DNA from: Acanthosepion esculentum
Lineage: Eukaryota; Mollusca; Cephalopoda; Sepiida; Sepiidae
DNA: 64,000 nucleotides
Assembly: GCA_964036315.1 (NCBI GenBank)
Contig: OZ038517.1
Coordinates: forward strand, 56,113,603 to 56,177,602
Reading direction: 5' to 3'
The position numbers and the translations under genes are program-made. The notes under the pieces were generated by a model. It made no database searches, was not told the DNA's origin, and saw only the letters and a program-made list of their open reading frames with translations. Each line of letters opens with the position of its first letter. Position 1 is the first letter of the stretch. Of the stretch, positions 46,500 to 58,106 are shown piece by piece.

Positions 46500-47250
46500 G
46501 TGATCGTAGAGATTTGTTTTCTTGTCTGCATTTTGAGATTATTTCCGATCTTTGCTTTAGTAATGTTTTTGTTGTATGTGAGTGATTATTGCTACTTTTT
46601 CTTGCAAGCAAAGTAGACATTTTGATATGTTGTTGTAAGCAGGTGCAGGTTTCATAATTTCCCAGGTTATGTTTGATGTGATGTTTTTACTTTTAAGTAC
46701 CATATGTATGTGGATAGTGTAGTGCTGTTGTAGTATATTCTGTTGGAGAGTGAGAGGTCGTGTGTGTATTTTCTTTGTTTGAATGTTTCTTCCGTGGCAC
46801 CAATGTAATGCATTGTAATGTTGCTTACGTTGACCTTAGCTTTGTATACAATGTTTTTTGTAGGCCGTTTCCTTGTAGTGGGCATGTGGTTTTGTCTCTG
46901 CAGTTGCATTAGGGGTCATTGCTTGTGTTATTGTAGATTATTGCTTTTTGCTGTGTGTTTTTATTATTTGTGTTATGTTCTTAGTGCAGCAGTAGATAAC
47001 TTCTACGTTGTTTTTGTTAAATATTTTTGCTAGGGGGCTTGTTACGGAGAAGTGTTTTTCTATTCAAATTAGGAATGTTCTGTCGATTGTCCTAACGGTT
47101 TTGTTGTATTCGTGGGTTAAACCAAATTATATCACTTTTTCTGTTTTTTCCATTTTCCGTTGTGCAGGGATGTATTCTAGCATTTGTGTGTATCCGCTTT
47201 TCTTTTTTGAAAATGTCTATGTTGGATGAATTGTCTGACAGCCTGCGGCT
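46500..47250 (-). pseudogene. Penelope-like retroelement fragment with GIY-YIG endonuclease domain
   Basis: On the minus strand IIWFNPR (about 47,140) marks the end of the RT region; after frameshifts, SNDP and CNCRDKTTCPLQ precede the endonuclease. The domain reads NIVYKAKV, then MHYIGATEETFKQRKYTHDL and STTLSTYIWYLK. NIVY and YIG are the two conserved strands, and CNCRDK--CPL is the Cys-rich linker of Penelope-like elements. A shifted frame continues ETCTCLQQHIK and RSEIISKCRQENKSL, the usual tail. Frameshifts kill it. The 46,310-46,500 stretch is probably its 3' end. Stray 5' sequence to about 47,250. Confidence 0.85.
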
Positions 47251-47477
47251 GATGGATTTAGATATGTGATGATAATTGATTGGAGGATATGTGAGAGTGT
47301 CATTATCCTTTTTGTATGTGGAAAATATGATCTCATTATTTTAAATAAACACACAAATACATATACACGCAATTCAATTTTTCGTCTTCCATCTGAAGAA
47401 GCCTAACAGGCAAAATGCATAGTCGGGTGTTTTTTTCGAAAAATTATACTTTCATGAATGTTTTTTTCAGTTGTCAT

Positions 47478-47480
<3 letters not shown>

Positions 47481-47548
<68 letters not shown>
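47481..47548. repeat. (CA)n(TA)n microsatellite
   Basis: Left flank of the next fold-back. Confidence 0.97.
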
Positions 47549-47550
<2 letters not shown>

Positions 47551-47551
47551 T

Positions 47552-47755
47552 TAACGTTTATGAATTTAACATGTTTAGCTTTTATTTATGCTTCATCAGA
47601 AATTTTGGGGAAATGAATAATAGAAGAGAAAGTTCCAGTAATTTTAGTTCGGCGTTGTTTGCTTTCCATTGGCCAGGCAGACCTCACGTGTCTTCCATAG
47701 TTTATTTCCCCAAGAATTCTGATGAAAGCGAATCCTGTTAAATTTATAAACGTTC
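47552..47755. mobile_element. Fold-back with inverted arms of about 60 bp
   Basis: Arms at 47,552-47,615 and 47,702-47,755 share AACGTTTATGAATTTAACA and CTTCATCAGAA with the opposite orientation. Each arm reads outward as CTGATGA and a short interval, then AAAC or AAAT. The 86-bp centre is unique. TA tracts lie on both sides (47,513-47,548; 47,827-47,860). Confidence 0.85.
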
Positions 47756-47826
47756 CCTATTTGTTTCGTATCTCATCATTCTTTCGGTATCTAATTCATA
47801 GTTGATCCGTATTCACACACACATAC

Positions 47827-47860
<34 letters not shown>

Positions 47861-48019
47861 CTTCCATTTTTGAAACATCGTTATCACTGTGTAGCGAAAA
47901 AAACATATTTTAAATCAATTAATTTATAATATTAATGCTCTGTAAATTTACATTGAGCACTATTGTGTAAAAATAAAAATACCTATAAGTACACCGGATT
48001 TTATATCTTACTGTTCTTT

Positions 48020-48082
<63 letters not shown>
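47827..48082. repeat. Two (TA)n tracts
   Basis: TA runs at 47,827-47,860 and 48,024-48,082 with unique AT-rich sequence between. Confidence 0.95.
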
Positions 48083-48594
<512 letters not shown>

Positions 48595-48671
48595 CAAATT
48601 ATTTTATTTAAATAGCTACCTGTCTACAATATAGGAACTGTAATTATATGTGTATGAAGGTACGTAACGTG

Positions 48672-48975
48672 TAATGGCCAACTAGTCGTTTGCCAAGCAC
48701 ATCGGTTGGTTTTAACGCCTAGCGTATTCCTATGGCAGGAACGTGCTCAGATACATTTGTTTTTGTTCTATTATTTATACTGGAACTATGCTGAACGAAC
48801 CTTAGTTACAGTTTCTGAAAGACAGCGCATAATCAGAAGTTTGAACAACGTCAGTACGCTCAAACCCTCGGTCACGTTGACTTGTGATTTCGTGCTAGGA
48901 CAGCCATCAATGGCTTCCAATCAGTTCCATCTATTAAATTTCACTGACAAAGCTTGTGTTCACTCGTGAAAAGGC
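48672..48975 (+). repeat. Dispersed repeat family A, copy 3
   Basis: Has GTGCTCAGATACATTTG, GACAGCGCATAATCAGAAGT and CTCAAACCCTCGGTCACGTT in the order of the other two copies. An 87-codon open frame here is incidental. Confidence 0.75.
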
Positions 48976-49779
48976 TTTCACGTATTTAGCAAAAGAATTG
49001 TAATTATATTTCAATCGAATCAACAATTATTTTAATTTTTACAGTGTTAATCCGCGGTAAATGCAAATTGTCAAACTAGAATTTAAATATTTAGAAATTA
49101 TCAACAATAAAAAAAAAAGAGTTATCAATAAATACAATAGTTGTCATCATCAATGCCAACAAAGTTGTGGCCGTCATAAGGTCGCTGCGCAGCTAACTAC
49201 TTGACCAGTGCCGTGTCCCCACCCCCAGGACGTAGGCGATCATGACTCTCATCACTTTGTATTAATAAATACAATAATAAATTATGTATTTTTGTTATGT
49301 CTCCTAAACCTTGTTCCACCATCCATTTATTCAATCTCACTAAGTTATGCATTATTTTCCTCTGTCTCACTTACCCTAAGTCTGTTCTGTGAGTATCAGA
49401 TTTTCAAAGCCCTGCTCGTCATTATATACCTGTTGTAACCTAAGTTACTGAATAAGGAATAACCAAAACGGAAGTTGGAAATAAAATGGTAATCTTTATA
49501 ACATCAACAAAATAAAATACTCGCCAGCGGCGTGGAGTAGGGAAACCACTGCTCGTGGTGAATTACTTGACAGCATATTACCCACCCCACTTTATAATAG
49601 TGTCCAACGTATTTATGAGGATTGGGACATACCCATTAGTGTTCATAGGTACGCTATATTACAATACCCCATAAATTTCAACTGTCTCATCTTGATAAGA
49701 TAAATCAAGTATAAATTTCCTTTCTGCTTCCATATTCTCTAAAACCTTGTCTTTTTGTCTAAAATCCTGTTCAGTCCAT
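48976..49779. other. Unassigned sequence
   Basis: No gene or repeat recognised. Confidence 0.5.
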
Positions 49780-49995
49780 GATATCCTCAATTTCTATCCC
49801 ATTTCTGCTGCCTCGATTCTCTGCTTCATCTTTGGGGAGATTGTCCAGCATCCATTGCCATATGGGAGGACAGATATCACGTAACTGTTCAGTATTCTTT
49901 TCTTTGTTTCTAACGAAGCTTTTTCGTCTCTTAATACTCTACTTAGTTTTTAGAAGTCATCTTTCGCTATTCCAATACTATTTCATTTTTGTACT
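49780..49995 (-). pseudogene. LINE RT fragment, single-copy relative of the satellite unit
   Basis: On the minus strand it reads KRILNSYVISVLPYGNGCWT, ISPKMKQRIEAAEMG, a stop, then LRISWTEQD. The region spans the whole 105-bp unit and both sides of it, and continues into the same upstream sequence that flanks the array at 15.5 kb (TTTCGCTATYCYAATAC-like block near 49,960). It is therefore the best in-window picture of the unamplified ancestor. Stops and a frameshift make it dead. Confidence 0.85.
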
Positions 49996-50039
49996 TGTTT
50001 GATTTTGATACTAAGATATAGCTGAACAGATTCAAAATT

Positions 50040-50110
50040 TTATATAAACATTTTCTATCTGATGATGACCGAAATATACTTGGTCGAAACGTTGTGCCTA
50101 GAATAACAAT
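50040..50110 (+). other. Hammerhead-like core sequence
   Basis: CTGATGA (50,059-50,065), a GACC/GGTC stem around GAAATATACTT, then GAAAC (50,086-50,090), followed by GTTGT and a weakly complementary ACAAT. The order is that of the hammerhead catalytic core, but the expected NUH cleavage triplet is not in place. Could be a ribozyme relic in a dispersed repeat or chance conservation. Confidence 0.4.
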
Positions 50111-50429
50111 TATATCAACCAAAATGAAAACAATAGTTCGAAATAATTGAAGTATATTATGTCATCTGAAGAAATATTTGAAATATGTATCGTCATGAAA
50201 AAAGTGACGTTTTTAAGGAGAGCAAAATGTGATTTGAATATAAATATTAAAAAATATTTTAAGAATGTATAAATAATTCACTAAAATACCTGCCGAAAAC
50301 TGGATGTAAAAATATATGAAACTCCTTCCTAGGAATGAATTCTTTTAGTCAGTTACCAACCATAACTATGCGTGCCTTTGCGTGTAAACATGTTGCGAAA
50401 CTAAAAATTTCGATTACAACACTGGAAAA
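50111..50429. other. Unassigned AT-rich sequence
   Basis: No feature recognised. Confidence 0.5.
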
Positions 50430-50435
50430 TAAGTT

Positions 50436-50940
50436 TTGTCAAAGAGAAAACACCAAGTAGCATGTACGGAAAACGCGCGCATTTTAAGGCTGTTTGAAGT
50501 GAGTTGCAAATGTCCATGTGACACGGGATTAGCGAAAGACGCTTTCCAAAACCTAAACCTCCGCCCTTCATTAGATGTATATCGATCGATCTGTGTCACC
50601 TACAAGAAATCCCGAAATGATTTAATTTACGGGGTTAGACTATTCTTGTCCCACTGCCCATGTCTAATATGCGACGCTTGTGCGAAGGTAAAGTTGACAG
50701 ATGTGTATGTGACGGAGTTGCGCAAGCTATCGCAGTTATTCGGCAGCATTCCAGGGTGAGCACTTTTGCGCATTCGTTGCTGGGTTACCAATTCACGTTG
50801 AGCAGCTCCTTCGCTCATCCTCTCGCATGAAGACAATGCTAAATACTAGCTCGGGCCAGGGTGATCATGAAAGATGAAACTTTAGCAAAGGAATTGGGTG
50901 CCGTTTGCCGCGCAGCGAGCGTATAAAGATGGAGAATCAT
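50436..50940 (+). pseudogene. gag capsid fragment of the gypsy-like relic
   Basis: A 107-codon frame ends in VYVTELRKLSQLFGSIPG, which matches the conserved helix of retrotransposon gag where the core is EL-KL---F. The next frame continues FAHSLLGYQF, and further fragments before 50,940 keep ARARVIMKDE. The N-terminal half is not recognised. Confidence 0.55.
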
Positions 50941-51023
50941 GACGCACATAGAATCGTCCAGAAAAAATTATATGCTTCAGATAGTATCACCTGGCAGGGG
51001 ATTGCCTGAGTCAACGAGGATGG

Positions 51024-51590
51024 GTGAAAATGTATAGCAGTCGGAGAAAAGTTGAGCAATTAGGTCATTTAGCACGGAATTGCTCGGGAAACGGATTAGG
51101 GAACAAGAAGTCAGCGCCACTCTCAAAAGATATGACGCTACCCGTAATAGATGTGCGCGTTGATGGAATACAAAGCACAGCGTTGGTGGACACTGGTTGC
51201 TTTCACACGCTCATGAGCAGATCAGTTTTTTCATCTTTGCAGGAATGAGGAAGGTTAAAGTACCCACAGCGGACGCAGAGACACTGAGTTGTGGAGTTGA
51301 CAGAGTTCAGCTAATAGTGAATGGTGTGGATCCGGTTATGGTCAAAGAGTTGGTCGTGGAGGGAAAACTACTTGATTTCGACCTTCTGTCGAGGATGGAT
51401 GCCATCAAGTCGTTGGACGGAGTCCGCATTAATCGAATAGGTGAAGTGTGCTCCACCACGAGTGATGTACCTGCGTTTGTAGCACTCAATATTGACTAGC
51501 TCGACTTCAGCATCGACTTCGACCGGCAGAGGTGCGTGTGGACATCATGGAAGTCGACACACGGTCCGTCGGTAGACTACTCAAAGAAAA
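51024..51590 (+). pseudogene. Zinc-knuckle remnant and retropepsin of the gypsy-like relic
   Basis: The first frame (51,024-51,248) has LGHLARNC, the second half of a CCHC knuckle whose first two cysteines are lost. TALVDTGC follows; its DTG (codons from 51,189) is the protease active site. After a frameshift near 51,240 the protease continues LLDFDLLSRMDAIKSLDGV (51,197-51,499 frame), the flap/C-terminal region. A stop and then LDFSIDFDRQRCVWTSW lead to the expected start of the pol linker. Active protease is impossible with these breaks. Confidence 0.75.
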
Positions 51591-52130
51591 AAAATACCCG
51601 AATATTTCGTTCCTAAAATTCTTTTTAAAAGGAGTTGCAATTGTAGTTAGATAATGGATGGCTACTACCTTTAACATTACATTATGGATGAAGAAGACAC
51701 TGGCCGGAGTGTAAAAATCACTTTTTTGTCCAGACACCCGAGAAGGAAGACTTGAATAAAACTCCTAAAAATGGGAAAGCAAAACAGGCCAGTTCTACCA
51801 ACAAGAAAGAAGTGACATCCAAGAAAACACCAGTTACATAGACTACATCACCCCGATGTCGAGGCGTTCTGCGGGCAAGTGCGTGAATGCACCCACCCTG
51901 TAAAACCGGATAAGCTATTGGTCGACTTGAATGAATTGAAATCAGTAGAAAATATATCAGACCTTTTCCTGCAAGTACAAAACATTGTGAAGTGCAAAGA
52001 CCTCCTAATGTGTGGGACATTCTTCTGCTTACCCCAGAAGATTGCGACCTACAGAACAAGAATTGTGTGATAACATAGAATATGAAAGGCAAAAGTGGAC
52101 AAGAGTGGCGATCTACGAAGTCCAATGCTT

Positions 52131-52989
52131 TACCACGGGAAAAACAAGTTGGAGCCTTCTTCCGACTGTGTGAAGAGATTGTTGAAATTATACCAGATAG
52201 AAAGTTTCTCTAAATCGTAAAATAAAAAGTACAATATAACTAAGACATGAATATAATTATAAAAGCTTTTAATTTCTTTTATACATACTATTGTCTTAAA
52301 AATGTTGAATAATAATTTTTTTATAAGAACTGTTTTCATTTTTTTTAATTAGAATAATTTCTATACTTTTAAATCTTATAAAATTCTCTATTTGCATCGG
52401 TTAAGTGATATTGTTATCAAATTAAAACTATATTTACTAATCATAAATAGTATAGCTTACTACAATTCAACGACGACTAGTATTTAAAAAAAAATAATTT
52501 TATTTTGTGTGGGCGTAAATTTTGTATATACGGATGTTATACACGGCATTTTCAGGAAATAAGAGCGGTAACTATAGTAAATTTAAAATTTATTGGTAAT
52601 TTTCTAACATTTCTTCAAAAGGCATCTTCGTAAATAAGACTATAAAGCCAAAGTACCTAAAATTCAATAAAATACTTAAAATATTTAAACTTTAAAGATT
52701 ACTGTGTAATTAGATAAATATATTAAAAAAAAGGCGTTTACGTATAATTCATGTAATTTTATTTCAATTATCTCCTTACTTAAAATTTTTAAAAATCAGG
52801 CTGTCGATAGATCTATCAACATCTCATGAAACCACCCACCACCGTGTTAAATTGTGCTTTTCGGCGATATTTTAAACTAAAAGTAATGTTTCAATTCAGA
52901 TTAAACTTTAAACCAGCTAATGTTTGTAAATAACATTTCAGAAAAATATATTTTATTTTTAAACGATATTTTATTAAAGAATTGTTATT
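52131..52989. other. Unassigned, very AT-rich
   Basis: No feature recognised. Confidence 0.55.
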
Positions 52990-53065
52990 TATACTATTTA
53001 CATTGTTCGGACTGTTGTAGTTATCTTTGTCATATTCAGAATTGTCATATTCAGAATTGTTGCGT
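52990..53065 (+). repeat. Repeat family B fragment
   Basis: ACTATTTACATTGTTCGGACT, then TTATCTTTGTCATATTCAGA, the last block doubled in tandem. Matches the end of the family B arms at 23.7 and 37.15 kb. Confidence 0.65.
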
Positions 53066-55185
53066 TGACAGATTTGTCAGTATGGACGATTTTAGAGATT
53101 TTACTGATAATAAAAAAAACATTCCAGCTATTGTGTAAAGCGTTTTGCTTACTGTAAATGTTAAATGTAATCTATTAGCTTGGAATTAAAACTAAAATAA
53201 AAACTTCAAGTAACATCTTTTCATTTGTAAATACCTTAGGTAACGCTTTTTTAGGTACTATATATAATAGTCTTAGATGGCTATGAACAGACTGAGTTAT
53301 ATAGTTGATATGACTCCTACAAAAACTAATTCCCACCACTACAGGTTCGTTTCTTTATGTTTCTGAAAAAAACGCTTTTAATGAAGTGTTTAATTTTCTT
53401 CTCATGTCTGTGTATGCGTATGCGTTTGAGTGTGTGATCGTAAGTTTTGTATTTAGACATAAATTAAAAGTTCATTGCAATATTCAGTTACAGATTTTGA
53501 GGGCCTTGCCCATATTCGCTTCCAATGCTAATTAGATATCGAAGAATCACTTGAAAATAAAACACAAATATAAATAAAATAAATGTTCTTACCTAAGTCT
53601 CAATCGAATCGTTCAATTTCATTTTATTGCTTTCTTTCATAATTTCTGATCGAATGAGTGTTATACTTCTTTTTTCCAGAAAAGAAAAGAAAACTTAATA
53701 CTCTTAATCTGGTTTAAATTCAATAATGAAATTAAATTTAAATGACTAACTGCAACTGTTGCGATTATTGATAAACTTTTAATTCTTTTATGGCCCTTCA
53801 TCTAGACTGGAGTTGTGTAAGACTAGACTAGTTAAACAGGATTTTGTAAAGCTGAAACATCAAAGGAAATCACAAAACAAATAAAAGAAAATAGCCGCCC
53901 TCCCCCACCAATAAAATCTTCTTTGTCTTCGCTATGTGCATTTCCCCTTTGAAATCGGTTTATAAATATACTCTCCTTCTAAATCATCCGTTCTACGTTC
54001 AAACCTTACTTCCAAAGCAGAACCAAGTTTGAATGGAGGAAACTGCGCCGAGAATTAGTTTATTATCTCTTCTATCCGACAATATGACGCTTGTAGTGCA
54101 TTTCAGAGATTAATTCCGAAAATTGGCAACGAGGGAATTTGGATTCCTCATGAGTTTCCAATTGATAATGAAACGTAACGTTCCACAATCTGCAGCAGAT
54201 ATTAATCAGTAATAACAACTTTTCATTTGGACATCGCATTGCTATAGGTGATGAAAAATGGGATTGGCATGTCAAAAGAAAATGAAAGAAGTTAGTGGTT
54301 ATCACAAAATGAGAAATCAGAACCAGCACCAAAACCAGGACTCCATCCACATAAGTCCTTCCTTTGTGTCTGATAGAATATTAAAGGTGCCGCCCATAAC
54401 GTGATTCTGGAACACGGAACGACGAATCATTGCAGACATTCATTGCCAGCTACTGAATCGGGTAAACGAAGCAGTATGTAAAAGTATTCTACTTTGATTA
54501 ACAAAAAAAGTGTTATCTTCCAGCATGACAAAAAAGGGTACACTTTTCAAAACAAACCCAAGATAAAATAAAACTTGTCATTATTTTCCAAACACCAATA
54601 TATTTCAATCTTAATTTTTAGTCAATTGGCAGCAGTGTGTAGATATTGCTATATAATCTCTGTGAGATTTGAGCTAACGTTTCTTTTGCCTCACTGCTGC
54701 TACTAATACTCTTGTAAAAACATATATGGAGCTAAAAGGGATTGTGGAATGGATTGATGAGATTTATGTTAGATTTGATTTACTGTAAAACCGTCAATTT
54801 CTTATAGAATTAGTAGTTAAAGCAGCTGGTGTGTACAATCAAGTTTCTACGATGCAAAAGGGATACGAGTTAAAATATCACCTAAGAGTTATTTCCGATC
54901 ATGTATCACTGCTTTAAAATGACGGCTTGAGTACAAGTTACGATAAAACGCAACTGTAAAACTAGTAAACATTTGTAAAATAATAATGGCTGAAAATGCT
55001 TTATCTAATAAAACAATAAATAAGACAATTATAAGCTATGAAATTTTTACATTTTATAAATTCAGACGATTGGCGTCAGCGGGAGACGTGCTATAGATGA
55101 GTCTCTAAATCAAGTGTACACACACACATATCTTGATATCACAGATCATGTTATATCCGAGTCGTTAGCTACATTGCTGAACCAC
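53066..55185. other. Unassigned sequence, 2.1 kb
   Basis: No open frame with a motif, no microsatellite and no repeat shared with the rest of the window. Confidence 0.55.
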
Positions 55186-55480
55186 TGAAACGAAGTTAGT
55201 CAGTTAGTTAAGTGCCATACGTGATACACGGTTGGGCGATCATGTATCGATACATAACTGACAAGGTAGATATTTTCTCGCAGTATGTTGCCATTTCTTT
55301 CTACGGTAGACTGGTGGTCAACCAAGGCTAAAGAACCCAGTCTGTCCTGCTATTCAAGCCATAGCTGAGAGGAGAAGACATGGATTCATACCTTTCCAAA
55401 GAGTATTTGTGTGTAAGTGAATCTAACGAACTTGATTGGAATTCTCACTCCGAGCCGATATCCATTACACCACAACGCAC
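55186..55480 (-). mobile_element. tRNA-derived SINE, nearly full length
   Basis: The reverse strand runs from a degenerate A box (GTAATGGATATCGG) through GAGTGAGAATTCCA (decayed B box), TTAGATTCACTTACACAC, GGAAAGGTATGAATCC and ATACATGATCGCCC to CTAACTGACTAAC. Same family and order as the copy at 22.3 kb, including the tail. Confidence 0.8.
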
Positions 55481-56459
55481 ATCAAGTGCAGTAAAAATGT
55501 CTAAAAATGAGGAGCGGAAATTTACTTTCAAACATTTTTGAATGAGGTTGTGTATATTGCTACCCACCCAATAGATTCCTTCGCGTGTTTATGACATGTC
55601 AACCTCTCTATTTATTCTCGAAATCAGTTTTTTTTCTGTTCTCATCTTACGCAAGATTTTTACTTTCAACTGGAGACCTTGCATTATGGCTTTTCTCCAA
55701 AAACAGAGAGCACCATTCGCAGAATATTCGCAGAGGCAAGCAACGCAGACTTCTGAAGCGATGGACTACTAAGCTTTACTCCGATTTTCTTAATGTGGGT
55801 CTTTAGTTTCGGTGATACAAACCCAACGCCACAATGATTACTGCAACAATAATAGCATGAATGTCCCACATTCTCGTAACCTCAATCCAGTGGTCATTTT
55901 CTTTGACTATCAGGAAGAGCCACATAAATAACGAGGCGTTTTCTTTTTCTTTTTTAACGACGGTGATCTCTGGTTTGGTGGCTTAAAGAATATAATCTGT
56001 TTAGATCTTGTATGCCACTCGGGTGCGCTATTTCTAAGTGTGAAGTCGACGTAAACAATTTCAAAAAGAGGACCAAAAATATAATGAAAAACAAACTTTG
56101 ATTTAAAATTTATAATTTCTTGGGGTGACTTGATATTTGCGATAAGTAACTTTACATTATTTGGGTTAATTAACAGAAAAGCTCCAGGGGGGCAACTAAA
56201 TAACCAAATGGAAAAAAATCTCCTACGTTTTGCGTTAAGTTTTTTGGAAGGATTTCATCAAACTAGTATTTTTATCAATGAAATCATATATAAAAAGAAC
56301 TACAACAGACGCTGATTAAACTGTTATGTTGAGAAATTAATTTGTATCGCCTCCACTACATATCTAAAATTCCAGCGTTAAAGCCATTGTTTGAAGACGC
56401 CCTTTGGAAGGATGAATGTGTAGCGTGTTTTTTTTCATTTTGTTATTCAATTACTCTAA
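55481..56459. other. Unassigned sequence
   Basis: No gene or repeat recognised. Confidence 0.5.

Positions 56460-56517
<58 letters not shown>
56460..56517. repeat. (TA)n microsatellite
   Basis: About 28 TA units. Confidence 0.97.
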
Positions 56518-56521
<4 letters not shown>

Positions 56522-56796
56522 AGTGTAACAGCAAAATTATCCAAATTGTGTAACAGCATGTGATAATTTCCCATCCCACAAAATGTTTAATAGCTAAAAA
56601 AAAAAAAACACTAAACGAATTGAGTTTCTTTTTTCCAGGTTTTCAGATAAGACGTTTAGCCATCTTGACACCATTTGTCGTAAGAATCGCTGAAAAATTC
56701 CAGTAAGATATCTTTAATCATTTCTAAGATACAACCGTTCAAATCTTAATCTAATTATTGGAAAATTTTGCTTTCACACGATTTGAACAATTTTCC

Positions 56797-56798
<2 letters not shown>

Positions 56799-56891
<93 letters not shown>

Positions 56892-56905
56892 GCGTGTGTG
56901 TGTGA
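56799..56905. repeat. (TA)n(TG)n compound microsatellite
   Basis: TA run followed by TG run with CG interruptions. Confidence 0.97.
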
Positions 56906-57306
56906 AACAGGGACCTTACAGGGATATTAAATTATTTTTTAATTTTTATCAAGTCGAAAGTTAAAAAATGTCTACCTACATATATTTCTGTATAAATTTA
57001 TCAAAACTAAATATAGGCATATATATTCCAGTACAAGTAGGCTATCTATAAAAATAATTTAATAAATGGGAATTAAAATATGTTGACTTGAATTTCACTC
57101 AACTCAATCCAAATATGACAGATGAAGGTGAAAAAGAAAACCTGTAACGTAATTCGCTCTCATGTCCATCGCGTATGAGAATCGCTAGCGTTTTAGATGT
57201 TGACGTCCATAATAGGCTTTCGACGAGGGGAAGAACTGTGACGCAACAATAGATGACTGCAAGCCAATCAGTTTCTTTTTTTTCTATACGTTAGTGTCCA
57301 AACATT
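56906..57306. other. Unassigned sequence
   Basis: No feature recognised. Confidence 0.5.
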
Positions 57307-58025
57307 TCTATCTCTCTCTCTCTCTCTCTCTCTCTTTCTCCCACTATCACTCTCCACCCACACTTTCTCTCTCTCTCCACCCGCCGTCTTACTCTCTCTT
57401 TCCCTCGCCTTTCTCTCTTTCTATCGACGTCATACTCTCTCTTCTCTCTCTCCACAAATACCTCCTCTTTCTCTCTCTACCCGCCGTCTTTCTCTCTCCC
57501 GTCTTACTCTATCTCTCCCCGATTTTACTCTGTCTTTCTCTCTCTCTCTCTCTCCCGTTTTACTCTCTCTCTCCGTCGACTTTCTCGTTTTCTCCCGCCG
57601 TCTTACTCTCTTTCTCTCTCCACCCACACTTTCTCTCTCTCTCTCTCCTCACCCGCCGTCTTACTCTCTCTGTCTCTCCCGTCTTACTCTATCCCACCCC
57701 GTCTTACTTTCTCTCTCTCTCCCGTCTTACTCTAGCTCTCCCTCGCCTTTCTCACTTTCTCCCACCGTCTTACTCTCTCTCTCTCCACCCACAATTTCTC
57801 TCTCTCCTCACCCGCCGTCTTACTCTCTCTCTCTCTCCCCAATTTACTCTCTCCTGCGTCACACTCTAGCTCTCTTTCTTCGCCGTCTTCCTCTCTCTCT
57901 CCCTCTCTCTCTCTCTCTCTCCCCACCGGCCGTCTTACTCTTTTTTCTCTCTCTCCTGTCTTTCTCTCGCATCCTTGTCTTTCTCTCTGTCTCTCTCTGT
58001 CTGTCTCTCTGCCTCTTTCTCCACC
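57307..58025. repeat. Polypyrimidine tract of about 720 bp
   Basis: Almost pure C/T on the plus strand, built from CTCTCT runs punctuated by recurrent CCGTCTTACTCT and CCACCCACA cassettes at irregular spacing. Open frames here on both strands are low-complexity and not genes. Confidence 0.95.
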
Positions 58026-58051
58026 TCGTCTTAATACCTGAGAACGACGCA

Positions 58052-58104
<53 letters not shown>
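58052..58104. repeat. (CA)n microsatellite
   Basis: About 26 CA units. Confidence 0.97.

Positions 58105-58106
<2 letters not shown>

Larger units (their letters stand above)
50430..52130 (+). mobile_element. Gypsy-like LTR retrotransposon relic (gag, zinc knuckle, protease)
   Basis: Order along the plus strand is gag capsid tail, zinc-knuckle remnant, aspartic protease and a short start of pol, as in Ty3/gypsy elements. The base composition is GC-richer than the surroundings. No LTRs or reverse transcriptase motifs were found; sequence beyond 51,600 is not recognisable. Several frameshifts show it is dead. Confidence 0.7.

Noticed and set aside
50059..50110. Fully functional hammerhead ribozyme
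   Set aside because: After GAAAC the stem III partner is weak and the required NUH triplet is absent, so only a hammerhead-like core is claimed.
51507..52125. Reverse transcriptase of the gypsy-like relic
   Set aside because: No YxDD, LPQG or related RT motif could be read in any frame after the protease.
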